Source: Desulfobacca acetoxidans DSM 11109 (GTDB lineage: Bacteria > Desulfobacterota > Desulfobaccia > Desulfobaccales > Desulfobaccaceae). Taken from it: a stretch of 64,000 bases of DNA. The stretch spans positions 2,294,001-2,358,000 of the forward strand of contig NC_015388.1 of assembly GCF_000195295.1 (NCBI RefSeq), given 5' to 3'. The first letter of the stretch is position 1. Each line of letters starts with the position of its first letter. The notes below the pieces were generated by a model. That model was not told the origin of the DNA, did not search any database, and saw nothing but the letters and a program-made list of their open reading frames with translations. This document shows, one piece after another, positions 17,861 through 25,496 of the stretch. The translations under genes were made by a program, and so were the position numbers.

Positions 17861-17935
17861 CGAACCATGAAGAAAAACTGGTGGCAAATTGATGGTTTCA
17901 ATCTGTTTATCTCAAAAATCGAAACTCTATGGTTT
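17861..17935. repeat. dispersed ACCATGAA...CTCGAAACT repeat, copy 1
   Basis: GAACCATGAAGAAAAACTGG followed by GATGGTTTCAATCTGTTTAT and CGAAACTCTATGG. It aligns along about 65 bases with 19264-19332 and 30737-30805. It overlaps the last codons of the trehalose synthase gene. Confidence 0.6.
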
Positions 17936-19168
17936 TCCAGAGACAGGGATATGCTTCAGGGTGAAATTGGTTTCAAAAGAACTGAACAGGTCCAGGTATT
18001 GCTCCAGGTTGCGGCTCAGCAGGAAGTTTTGTCGCACCGTCTCCCGGGCGGCCTCCCCTAAGCGCTGGCGCAGAGCTTTTCCTTTAACCACCTGAACAAT
18101 TCTGGCTGCGGCCTCCTCCACGGTATTCACCAGGAAACCATTGACGCCATCTCTGATCTGGTAGCGGATGCCGCCGACATTACCTCCAATTACCGGCGTT
18201 CCTTTCCACATGGCCTCGGTTACGGTGAGGCCAAACCCTTCTCGGAGAGACTTCTGCAAAACTACCGCCGCCCGACTTTGCAAGGCATTTACCAGAGCGG
18301 TGTCCTGCACCGACAATATGATCAGACGTTCTTCCTGGCTGTCGAGCAGAGAGGCATATACTTCAGGCCCCTCGGGATCGTCGGTGGCTACATTGCCAAG
18401 CAACACTAAGGTGCAATCAACCTCTTGCCGGGCAATTTTGAAGGCTTCTACCACTCCCTGAGGATCTTTCCAAACGTCGAAGCGAGAGACCTGCACCACC
18501 AGGGGAAGATCGGTGGGAATGTTATAATGACTTAGCCGCTCGTCGATCTCCTCCTCACTGAGCCGATGGTTTTTAATAGAAAAAGGATCGATGGCCGGCA
18601 TAAAAAAGAGCTGCGGGGTCTTCAATTCCTGAGCATATTCCTTGATGCTAAAGATAACGGCATCATACTTTTCCACCATCGGCCGGAAATATTGCCACAA
18701 TTCCGGGTTGGGACGGCTCAGATCGACATGGCCGCGCCAGATCCAGGGACCGCGTTTGCGGTAATGGTTGATCATTGGGAGGGGCTGGGGATCGTGGATG
18801 ATCACCAAGTCATGGTCCAAATGGGTTCGGATGACATTTTCATACACCACCTCTTCATAAATCTCTTTTTTCCGTTCGGTGAGGTTGATCTCGCCACCCT
18901 GCAGGGCATTGTGCATCTTCTTCGTGATACTGAAGAAGTCCGGGGAGCCCTGGATCACCCGCCAGCCGGTTTTAATGCCAACGCTATTCATCAGAATGCT
19001 CATAGACCCGAGCAGTTCAGCCACCCCGCCTCCATAATAGGTGGAGTTGACGTTAACCACATGCAGATCTCTGAGAGAACTGGCTTTCCTGATGATGCGC
19101 TCGACCGTTTCAGCGCCGACTAATTCTTCGTAATCCTCGATTCGAACGATGCGGGTATGATTTATCAT
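17927..19168 (-). CDS. treT: trehalose glycosyltransferring synthase-like GT4 glycosyltransferase
   Basis: The 413-residue protein has two Rossmann-like halves (GT-B fold). The N-terminal VNVNSTYYGGGVAELLGSM is the hallmark of TreT, the trehalose synthase that joins NDP-glucose and glucose. The C-terminal half has the GT4 signature LREGFGLTVTEAMWKGTPVI with the conserved E-x7-E pattern. TreT can also run in reverse. The start has a GAGAGGT site. It sits in a same-strand set with an antiporter and a cation ATPase, consistent with trehalose as an osmolyte. Other trehalose enzymes (OtsA, TreS) are not in the window. The exact donor is not visible from sequence. Confidence 0.85.
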   Translation of the reverse strand: MINHTRIVRIEDYEELVGAETVERIIRKASSLRDLHVVNVNSTYYGGGVAELLGSMSILMNSVGIKTGWRVIQGSPDFFSITKKMHNALQGGEINLTERKKEIYEEVVYENVIRTHLDHDLVIIHDPQPLPMINHYRKRGPWIWRGHVDLSRPNPELWQYFRPMVEKYDAVIFSIKEYAQELKTPQLFFMPAIDPFSIKNHRLSEEEIDERLSHYNIPTDLPLVVQVSRFDVWKDPQGVVEAFKIARQEVDCTLVLLGNVATDDPEGPEVYASLLDSQEERLIILSVQDTALVNALQSRAAVVLQKSLREGFGLTVTEAMWKGTPVIGGNVGGIRYQIRDGVNGFLVNTVEEAAARIVQVVKGKALRQRLGEAARETVRQNFLLSRNLEQYLDLFSSFETNFTLKHIPVSGKP

Positions 19169-19263
19169 GGTGTAAATACCTCTCTGCTCCCATTGTTATA
19201 GCCTTATCCCCTGAGCAGTTGTTTGACGATAGGTTCTCATTGCCATTCTTTCAAAAACACCCG

Positions 19264-19332
19264 CAACCCATAGAAATAAGCTCGCAGTGATTTGATGGCT
19301 CCAATCTGTTTAACTCGAAACTTTATTTTCTA
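19264..19332. repeat. dispersed ACCATGAA...CTCGAAACT repeat, copy 2
   Basis: CAACCCATAGAAATAAGCTC leads into GATGGCTCCAATCTGTTTAA and CTCGAAACTTTATTTTC. It is the best-preserved copy of the family, and like copy 1 it runs into the 3' end of a minus-strand gene (the antiporter stop is at 19323). Confidence 0.6.
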
Positions 19333-21332
19333 ACTATATTCAGCGAGCATTCCCGGTCGGTAAAGAGCGGCACGGATTTGCAGATATCATCCGGTGTTCC
19401 CATAACGATAAGCAGATCGTTGGATAACAGTTGCATGTCAGGATCCGGGTTGGGCAGCATCCAAACCCCGCGTCGGATGGCCAGAACGGTCACTCCATAC
19501 TTTTTCCGGAGTTCTATTGCAGCCAAAGACTTTCCGACCAGAGGAGCGCCATCGTGGAGACGAAAAGTGCTGATCTCAAAGTCTCGCAGGCCAAACCCTA
19601 CCTCCCGAAAAGAATCGACTTCCTTCGAAATGCCCCGCAATACTAGATAACCGTTTGCCCGTACCTCGGTGACAAATCGCTCGATTTCATTTCTGTCCAC
19701 CAGGTATTTCTTCAGAACCAGGGTGAAAATCTCCACTGAGGTTTCAAACTCCTCGGGCACGACATCACTGGCCCCTAACTCGAAGAGAGGCTGTAGTTCC
19801 TGCAGATAGCGAGTGCGCACGATGATATAGACTTGCGGGTTTAGCCGATGGGCCAGGGTGACGATCCGCCGAGTGGCTGCCGGATCATTGATGACCACAA
19901 CAATAATCCTGGCCTCTTTAATACGAGCATGTATCAGTATCTCCTCCTGAGTGGCGTCTCCATAGAAAATAGGTTGGCCGCCTTCTTGTTCCCGGCGAAC
20001 GGTCTCCGGATTCATCTCCACAATAACGTAGGGGATCCCGCCGGTTTTGGCGGCGCGAGCCAGGTTCCGCCCGTTCACTCCGTAGCCTACGATAATCAAA
20101 TGGTCGGTGGGAATCGATCTACCGATTTCCTCCGTGAGATGCGAGCCTATTTTTAATCTTTGCGGCAATGGCCACCGAAGGATAAAATCCGCCGTCCGCG
20201 GCGCCAGGGCCATAACGAGCGGGGTCAACACCATGGTAAGGATGGTCACATCCAAGAAGAGCTGATAGTCATCACCCGAAAACAATCCTTTAATTACGCC
20301 GACTTTCGAAAGTATGAACGAAAACTCTCCCACCTGGCAGAGAGCCAACCCGACCAGAATGCTCGTGCGTAGAGGGAATTTCAGGGCCAAGGCGGCCGCT
20401 CCGGCAAGGACCGCCTTGCTTAGCAGTACCCCTAAAGTCAGGAGGACGATAACCACCTGATGGTTCAGAAGGAAATTCACATCCAGCAACATACCGATCG
20501 AAATAAAAAAGAAGCTGGCGAAAACATCCCGAAACGGCAGGATATTACCCAGGGCCTGATGGCTGTACTCGGTTTCCGATACGATCAGCCCGGCCAAAAA
20601 AGCTCCCAAGGCCAGTGATAGGCCGGCCTGTGCGGTTACCCAGGCCACTGCGGCGCAAATCAGCACAATTGAGATTAAAAAGAGTTCCCTGTTGCCGGTG
20701 CGGGCGATCTGGTAAAGCGCCTGAGGGACTACATATTTGGCGCTAACGATGACCAATGAAACTATTACCAGGCCTTTCAGCAACAAGACAAGAAAAGAAA
20801 CGCCGATATTTTCCGAGGCCCCGGCCAATAAAGGAACAAATAACATCATCGGCACGATGACGATGTCCTGAAAAATCAATACACCCAGACTGGTACGGCC
20901 ATGCGGAGTGTCAACCTCGGCCCGCTCCTGCAAGAGCTTGAGCACGATAGCAGTACTGCTCAACGACAGCAGAAATCCGATGAATATGGCCTCCCCCCAG
21001 GAGCGGCCGAATTGCCAGGCCAAGACTATCCCGGCCAGACAGGTGGCCACAACCTGAATCGGTCCCGCCACCAACACCGATTGGCGGATCTGCAGGAGAT
21101 TGGCAAAGGAGAACTCCACCCCAATCGTGAAGAGCAGCAGGATGACACCGATCTCCGCCAGTATTTCAACTTCGTGGATGGCCCGAACCAGCGCCAGGAC
21201 ATGAGGTCCCGCCAGGATGCCGGTGAAAATAAATCCTACGGTTACTGGTACCTGAAACTTGTGGCAGACAAACAGAACCACCAAAGAAAGGCCAAAAATG
21301 ACTACTAAATCTGTTAGAATTGGAATATGCAT
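19323..21332 (-). CDS. CPA2 cation:proton antiporter with TrkA-N and TrkA-C domains (KefB/KefC-like)
   Basis: About 669 residues. Some twelve membrane helices (residues 1-385) of the Na+/H+ exchanger fold contain GVEFSFANLLQIR and LSLSSTAIVLKLL. A TrkA-N/Rossmann domain (about 410-530) has GYGVNGRNLARAAKTGG, and a TrkA-C domain lies at the end (FRLHDGAPLVGKSLAAIE). These proteins move K+ or Na+ against protons, gated by nucleotides. I chose the ATG at 21330-21332 because MHIPILTDLVVIFG is a typical CPA2 start; a TTG four codons upstream gives a slightly longer form. It lies 27 bases after the CBS-domain gene, so the two are probably cotranscribed. Confidence 0.92.
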   Translation of the reverse strand: MHIPILTDLVVIFGLSLVVLFVCHKFQVPVTVGFIFTGILAGPHVLALVRAIHEVEILAEIGVILLLFTIGVEFSFANLLQIRQSVLVAGPIQVVATCLAGIVLAWQFGRSWGEAIFIGFLLSLSSTAIVLKLLQERAEVDTPHGRTSLGVLIFQDIVIVPMMLFVPLLAGASENIGVSFLVLLLKGLVIVSLVIVSAKYVVPQALYQIARTGNRELFLISIVLICAAVAWVTAQAGLSLALGAFLAGLIVSETEYSHQALGNILPFRDVFASFFFISIGMLLDVNFLLNHQVVIVLLTLGVLLSKAVLAGAAALALKFPLRTSILVGLALCQVGEFSFILSKVGVIKGLFSGDDYQLFLDVTILTMVLTPLVMALAPRTADFILRWPLPQRLKIGSHLTEEIGRSIPTDHLIIVGYGVNGRNLARAAKTGGIPYVIVEMNPETVRREQEGGQPIFYGDATQEEILIHARIKEARIIVVVINDPAATRRIVTLAHRLNPQVYIIVRTRYLQELQPLFELGASDVVPEEFETSVEIFTLVLKKYLVDRNEIERFVTEVRANGYLVLRGISKEVDSFREVGFGLRDFEISTFRLHDGAPLVGKSLAAIELRKKYGVTVLAIRRGVWMLPNPDPDMQLLSNDLLIVMGTPDDICKSVPLFTDRECSLNIVRK

Positions 21333-21359
21333 GGCTTCTGACAAAACAGAATCGGCTTA

Positions 21360-21863
21360 TTAAAGTTTTGTTGCAGCCAATAGAGCGTCCGAAATTTCCC
21401 TGAATAAATCGGTGATCCGCAGTATGCCGATCACCCGGTTATTTTCTAAAACCGGAATTCTTTCCAGATTATCCTTGATCATTAAGGAGAGTGCCGTTAC
21501 CAAGGGGGTATCGGCATCTACCGTCACGCTGATCGGACTCATAACCTCGCTCACAGCTTTCTGAGCCCTTCCCTGCAAATCTGGCCCGGTAAGATCTCTC
21601 CAGGAGAATCCTGCCAACGCCATTCCTGATTTATCAAACAGTTCTGCCTGGAGTCCCCGGATAATATCTTTGAGGGTCAGGATGCCTACGAGATGATATT
21701 TTTCGTCAAAGACCAGTATAGCCCGCGGTTCAAAAACACCCTCAAACTTGATGGCCGCTTCCCGGGCGATTACTGCGGCTTGCTCCAAACTGAACCAGAA
21801 CGGCACATGCGGATAATCCTCCAAGGAGACCATAAGGTCCTTAATTTTCTGCTCGTAACTCAT
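21360..21863 (-). CDS. CBS-domain pair protein
   Basis: The protein has 167 residues and is made of two CBS motifs, roughly residues 30-80 (AILVFDEKYHLVGILTLKDI) and 105-160 (VTALSLMIKDNLERIPVLEN, then VIGILRITDLFREI). CBS pairs bind adenine nucleotides or S-adenosylmethionine and act as energy or ionic-strength sensors. There is no catalytic domain. The ribosome-binding site is strong (AAAGGAGC). It lies directly ahead of the CPA2 antiporter, making it a likely regulatory partner; this is inferred from position only. Confidence 0.88.
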   Translation of the reverse strand: MSYEQKIKDLMVSLEDYPHVPFWFSLEQAAVIAREAAIKFEGVFEPRAILVFDEKYHLVGILTLKDIIRGLQAELFDKSGMALAGFSWRDLTGPDLQGRAQKAVSEVMSPISVTVDADTPLVTALSLMIKDNLERIPVLENNRVIGILRITDLFREISDALLAATKL

Positions 21864-21953
21864 TGAAAGCTCCTTTCGCCAACAGTTTCTCTCCCCTTCC
21901 CAAGAAAATTCAATTATTATTCCCCGTAACGAAGTAAAATCATTTCTTGATGG

Positions 21954-21976
21954 GACAGGCTTTCTAGCCTTTACAG
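21954..21976. repeat. AGGCT-TTCT-AGCCT palindrome
   Basis: GGGACAGGCT TTCT AGCCTTTAC is an imperfect member of the dispersed palindrome family best seen at 30606-30661. Confidence 0.5.
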
Positions 21977-22434
21977 AATTTAATTTTCGATCAACAATCG
22001 GAAACTACATTTCCCTGATAATTTGACAATAGTAACGCCTAGCTTCAAAATCAGGTGCCTCAATGACATGGTGCTTTCAAATTACCATGAACACCCGAAA
22101 ATATCCAAGGAAAACGGAAAATCTACTCTCTGATCACCGTATTTCCCGCCCAACCTGGGGCTCTGCCGGAGAGCTTGGCATGAGCCTTACAAGAGCCTCT
22201 CTAGATAACCGCAGCAGTCTTATATCATCATCTCAGGCATTGACGGCGTTCCGCATTTGAACTAATATTGTTACCTGAGAGAAAGATGCTCCGTCAGCCT
22301 TCGCTGGTCATGGTTAATGAATAAAGGTAAAGAGATTAGGGTACGGAACCTCTGACAATTAACTGCGTTTGTGAGGTGGCACCTGACACATTGCTTGAAA
22401 ACTGTTAGTCGGGTACCGGCGATTATTTTTTCTG

Positions 22435-22471
22435 ATCCTCCTGCAAAATGGCCTCTTTGGGGCGGGAGGAT
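22435..22471 (+). promoter_or_regulatory. terminator-like hairpin in the leader of the MBL hydrolase gene
   Basis: ATCCTCCTGC (22435-22444) pairs with GCGGGAGGAT (22462-22471) with one mismatch across a 17-base loop, and TTTAAT follows. It ends 32 bases before the start codon, so it could be an attenuator or a terminator of an upstream unit. Confidence 0.45.
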
Positions 22472-22503
22472 TTTAATGATATCTTCCTACTTAAGGTACT
22501 GCT

Positions 22504-23220
22504 ATGACTGAATATACGATTCACCCCCTCGTCGTCGGGGCCAATGCCACCGACCAGGGGGTTATGACCTATTTGAAGGGTTACGGCAAGAGAATCTGGA
22601 TACCGATTTATGTCTTCTATCTAGAAGGCGGCAGAGAAAACATTTTAGTGGATACCGGTCTGGAACAATTTGTCGTCCCGCCGGAAGTAGAAGCGGAATA
22701 TAACATCAAAATCCAGGAATTTGAGGAGGCCCTGGCAACCTACAACCTCAAACCCGAGGATATTGACCTCATCATTCACACTCACCTGCACAACGATCAT
22801 TGCGAGAATGACTATAAATGCCAGAACGCCAAGATCTTGGTTCAGCGGCGGGAATATGAATTTTTTCAGAATCCGCATCCGATTGACCACCGCTACTTCC
22901 CCGACCTCTTGGATGAAAATGAGGTGGTGCTCTTAGACGGCGATCAGGAGATAGTAGACGGCATTCAGGTGATTCTGACGCCTGGGCATACCGTCGGCGG
23001 CCAGTCGGTGGTGGTAAACACCAAAAAAGGCAAGGCTATCATCACCGGTTTCTGTTGCAATGAACAGAACTTTCCCATATCTGGCCCGGTGGTGCCTTCC
23101 GGCGTGCATATCAATGTCATCGAGGCCTATGAAAGCGCCAAAAAGGTCAAAGAATTAGCCGACATTCTGATACCCTTGCACGATCTGAGCATCGGCCGCC
23201 GGAAGAACATCCCGGAATAA
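22504..23220 (+). CDS. MBL-fold metallo-hydrolase (N-acyl homoserine lactonase-like)
   Basis: The 238-residue protein has the metallo-beta-lactamase fold. The zinc motif HTHLHNDHCEND (about 97-108) fits HxHxDH, and LTPGHTVGGQSVVV supplies the next His. ITGFCCNEQNFP replaces the common TGD metal-ligand segment; the usual Asp is not obvious here. A final His is in IPLHDLSIG. The family includes AHL lactonases and many unassigned hydrolases. No quorum-sensing gene is nearby, so lactonase activity is only a guess. It has its own leader with a hairpin. Confidence 0.87.
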   Translation: MTEYTIHPLVVGANATDQGVMTYLKGYGKRIWIPIYVFYLEGGRENILVDTGLEQFVVPPEVEAEYNIKIQEFEEALATYNLKPEDIDLIIHTHLHNDHCENDYKCQNAKILVQRREYEFFQNPHPIDHRYFPDLLDENEVVLLDGDQEIVDGIQVILTPGHTVGGQSVVVNTKKGKAIITGFCCNEQNFPISGPVVPSGVHINVIEAYESAKKVKELADILIPLHDLSIGRRKNIPE

Positions 23221-23478
23221 TTTGATCTGACCCCCGGTCGCGCCGTTTTAATCGCCACCTCACAATGAAAATATCGGATCGCTCTAAAAATCTAGCCTTA
23301 TGATACGGCAGCAAAAAAGGAACTGATGGACGATCCTCACATCTAATCTCATAATTCCCGAGCTATTGGCCACCGTTGGAATCTGGAACATTTAGACCCT
23401 CGGGCGGCGTCTGCCATTGAAATTATTCGCCATGAGGTGCAGAAAACCTTTAACGGCAAATTCAGTCCGTAGAAAACG

Positions 23479-25323
23479 ATGCGCCAAGACCACCATTTTG
23501 GGCAAAGGCTGTCTGCAGCGGCTTTAGTGTTTCTTATATGCCTCATAACCAGTATCCAGACGGCGGTTGCCGAGGTGGATTCGCCCCCCCTCTTTATCCA
23601 TACCCTTAAACTGGTCGGTAATAAATCGGTCAGTTCCGACACGATCTACGCTGAGCTGCTGACCCCGCGTCCCCCCTTTTTTTTCTGGAGGTCATTGCCG
23701 CATTATAACCCCGAAGATCTCAGGAACGATATCAACCGCCTTAAAGCCTTATACCGTCGGGAAGGGTTTTATCACGCCTCTATCTCGCCGGAGGTGCAGG
23801 AGTCTGACGGGCGGGTTGACATCCGTTTGGCTATCCAGGAAGGCCCTGGCATTCAGGTGATCAAAATTGAGATCAGTGTAGTGGAAACCGATTCGCAGAT
23901 TCAAGCGAAGACCTTATTGAAATTCAGTCCGCTGGTATTAGGCCAGAGATTTACGGAATCAGATTTTGAAAAACTTAAAAAAGAGATTTTGAACCATCTG
24001 CTGGACAACGGCTATCCTAAGGGGAGAGTCGAAGGCCAAGTCCTGCTCGACCCAAAAGCCAACACTGCCGCCGTCTATATCCAGGTATGGCCGGGACCGG
24101 TATGTTCCTTCGGCAGAATCACCATCAAGGGCCAGCAGGATACGCCGGAACCTTTAATCCAACGTTATTTAGAGATTAAACCGGGAGAGCGGTTTTCTCT
24201 GGCCAAAATCATTGCCAGTCAGGAACGGCTCTATGAATTAGATCTGTTTCAGAGTGTCCTGATCGAACCGGAGGAAGTCCCTGCCCACCAGAGAGAAATT
24301 CCCATTACGGTGGTGGTAAGTGAGAAGAAAAAACGTTCCCTCAAAATCGGAGCAGGCTATGGCAGTTGGGATGAGTTCCGAGCTCGCGCTATCCTGCGGT
24401 ATCGCAACTTAGCCGGCGGCGGCCGGGTCTTGGAAATGAATAGCAAATATTCCCGTTTGGAAACCCGGTTTGAAGGCTCTTTTTTGAATCCCCGGATTTT
24501 TGGCACCGATCTGGATCTGGTTGTAACTTCCGGGCTGCTCTGGCGCTATTATCCAACCTTTTCCGATCGAGCTCTATTTACCCGGTCTATTGTTGAGAAG
24601 CAACTGCCCTGGAAGACCAAGGCCTACATCGGCCATGGGCTTGAGTTTGCCCGTCCCTACGGAATTTCCGACCTGGCTTTGCAATTGCTGACTGCTACTC
24701 AACCTGGCCAGCTCTATCGGGCCAACATGCTGGTGTGGGGTCTCAGCCGCTCCTCTATCGACAACCCCGCCGATCCCCAAAAGGGCGGTCAGGTTTATCT
24801 GGTGGGTGAATGGGCTCCCAGGTTCATGTCCGGCCAATTGCAGTTCGTTCAGTCCAGTCTGGATGTGCGGCAATTTCAAAATCTCGGTCTGAAAAACGTC
24901 GTCCTGGCTGCCCGAGCCAAATTCGGTCTTATCCCACCTATTCAAAACACCGACCAGATTCCCATCTATCGACGTTTCTTCAGTGGCGGTCCGACGAATA
25001 TGCGAGCCTACCGCATGTATTACTTAGGACCCCGCGATTCGTCCGGCAATCCTTTGGGCGGTGAGTCAATCTTCCTAAGCACTCTCGAGCTGAGATTCCC
25101 GATGTATCAGGAATTTCGCGGGGTGGCCTTTTTCGATGCGGGCAACGTCTTCAGCAGGCTGGAAGACACCGATCTGGGGCAACTGAAATATGGCGCCGGT
25201 TTCGGCCTCCGCTACCAGACCCCCATCGGCCCCGTTGGCGTTGAATTTGCCTGGCCTCTCAACCCGATAGACCGGGATAAAGACACGTACCAGGTTATCC
25301 TCAATATCGGTCATGCATTTTAA
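23479..25323 (+). CDS. tamA: Omp85-family outer-membrane assembly protein TamA
   Basis: The protein has 614 residues. A signal peptide (about 1-31, cleavage near TAVA-EV) precedes three POTRA domains (about 36-290, starting IHTLKLVGNKSVSSDTIYAE and including GRITIKGQQDTPEPLIQRYL). An Omp85 beta-barrel follows (about 300-614) with the substrate-binding FFSGGPTNMRAYR motif (about 505-517), and the chain ends in Phe as expected for BAM recognition (ILNIGHAF). Together with TamB it inserts autotransporters or moves lipids to the outer membrane. The start has only a weak ribosome-binding site. The tamB gene follows after 173 bases. Confidence 0.92.
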   Translation: MRQDHHFGQRLSAAALVFLICLITSIQTAVAEVDSPPLFIHTLKLVGNKSVSSDTIYAELLTPRPPFFFWRSLPHYNPEDLRNDINRLKALYRREGFYHASISPEVQESDGRVDIRLAIQEGPGIQVIKIEISVVETDSQIQAKTLLKFSPLVLGQRFTESDFEKLKKEILNHLLDNGYPKGRVEGQVLLDPKANTAAVYIQVWPGPVCSFGRITIKGQQDTPEPLIQRYLEIKPGERFSLAKIIASQERLYELDLFQSVLIEPEEVPAHQREIPITVVVSEKKKRSLKIGAGYGSWDEFRARAILRYRNLAGGGRVLEMNSKYSRLETRFEGSFLNPRIFGTDLDLVVTSGLLWRYYPTFSDRALFTRSIVEKQLPWKTKAYIGHGLEFARPYGISDLALQLLTATQPGQLYRANMLVWGLSRSSIDNPADPQKGGQVYLVGEWAPRFMSGQLQFVQSSLDVRQFQNLGLKNVVLAARAKFGLIPPIQNTDQIPIYRRFFSGGPTNMRAYRMYYLGPRDSSGNPLGGESIFLSTLELRFPMYQEFRGVAFFDAGNVFSRLEDTDLGQLKYGAGFGLRYQTPIGPVGVEFAWPLNPIDRDKDTYQVILNIGHAF

Positions 25324-25496
25324 CTGCAACCCAAAGCCGATTCTTTTTAAGTAGCGGCGCACGCCACGCCTGGCCTTGCCAAAGATGGCTTCTTGTGGTT
25401 ATCATTACGGTATCAGCCCTTTTGACCCTCCTTCCTGTTTGACGCGGCGCCTTGCGGCACCGTTGCTCTCAAACGGTTTACTCATATGAGGTTGCC

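Larger units (their letters stand above)
21864..22503. other. 640-base intergenic stretch with two hairpins
   Basis: This is a divergent gap between the CBS gene and the MBL-fold hydrolase gene. It holds a palindrome of the AGGCT/AGCCT family at 21954-21976 and a terminator-like hairpin at 22435-22471. A 65-codon open frame at 22063-22260 has no ribosome-binding site and an unconvincing composition. Nothing else was recognised. Confidence 0.5.

Noticed and set aside
22374-22400. Possible sigma-54 promoter (TGGCAC...TTGC) before the MBL hydrolase gene
   Set aside because: The GG and GC elements are 13 rather than 10 bases apart, which breaks the -24/-12 spacing.
23349-23642. 97-codon minus-strand frame at the tamA start
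   Set aside because: Overlaps the tamA signal peptide and POTRA 1 region, with no ribosome-binding site or recognisable domain.
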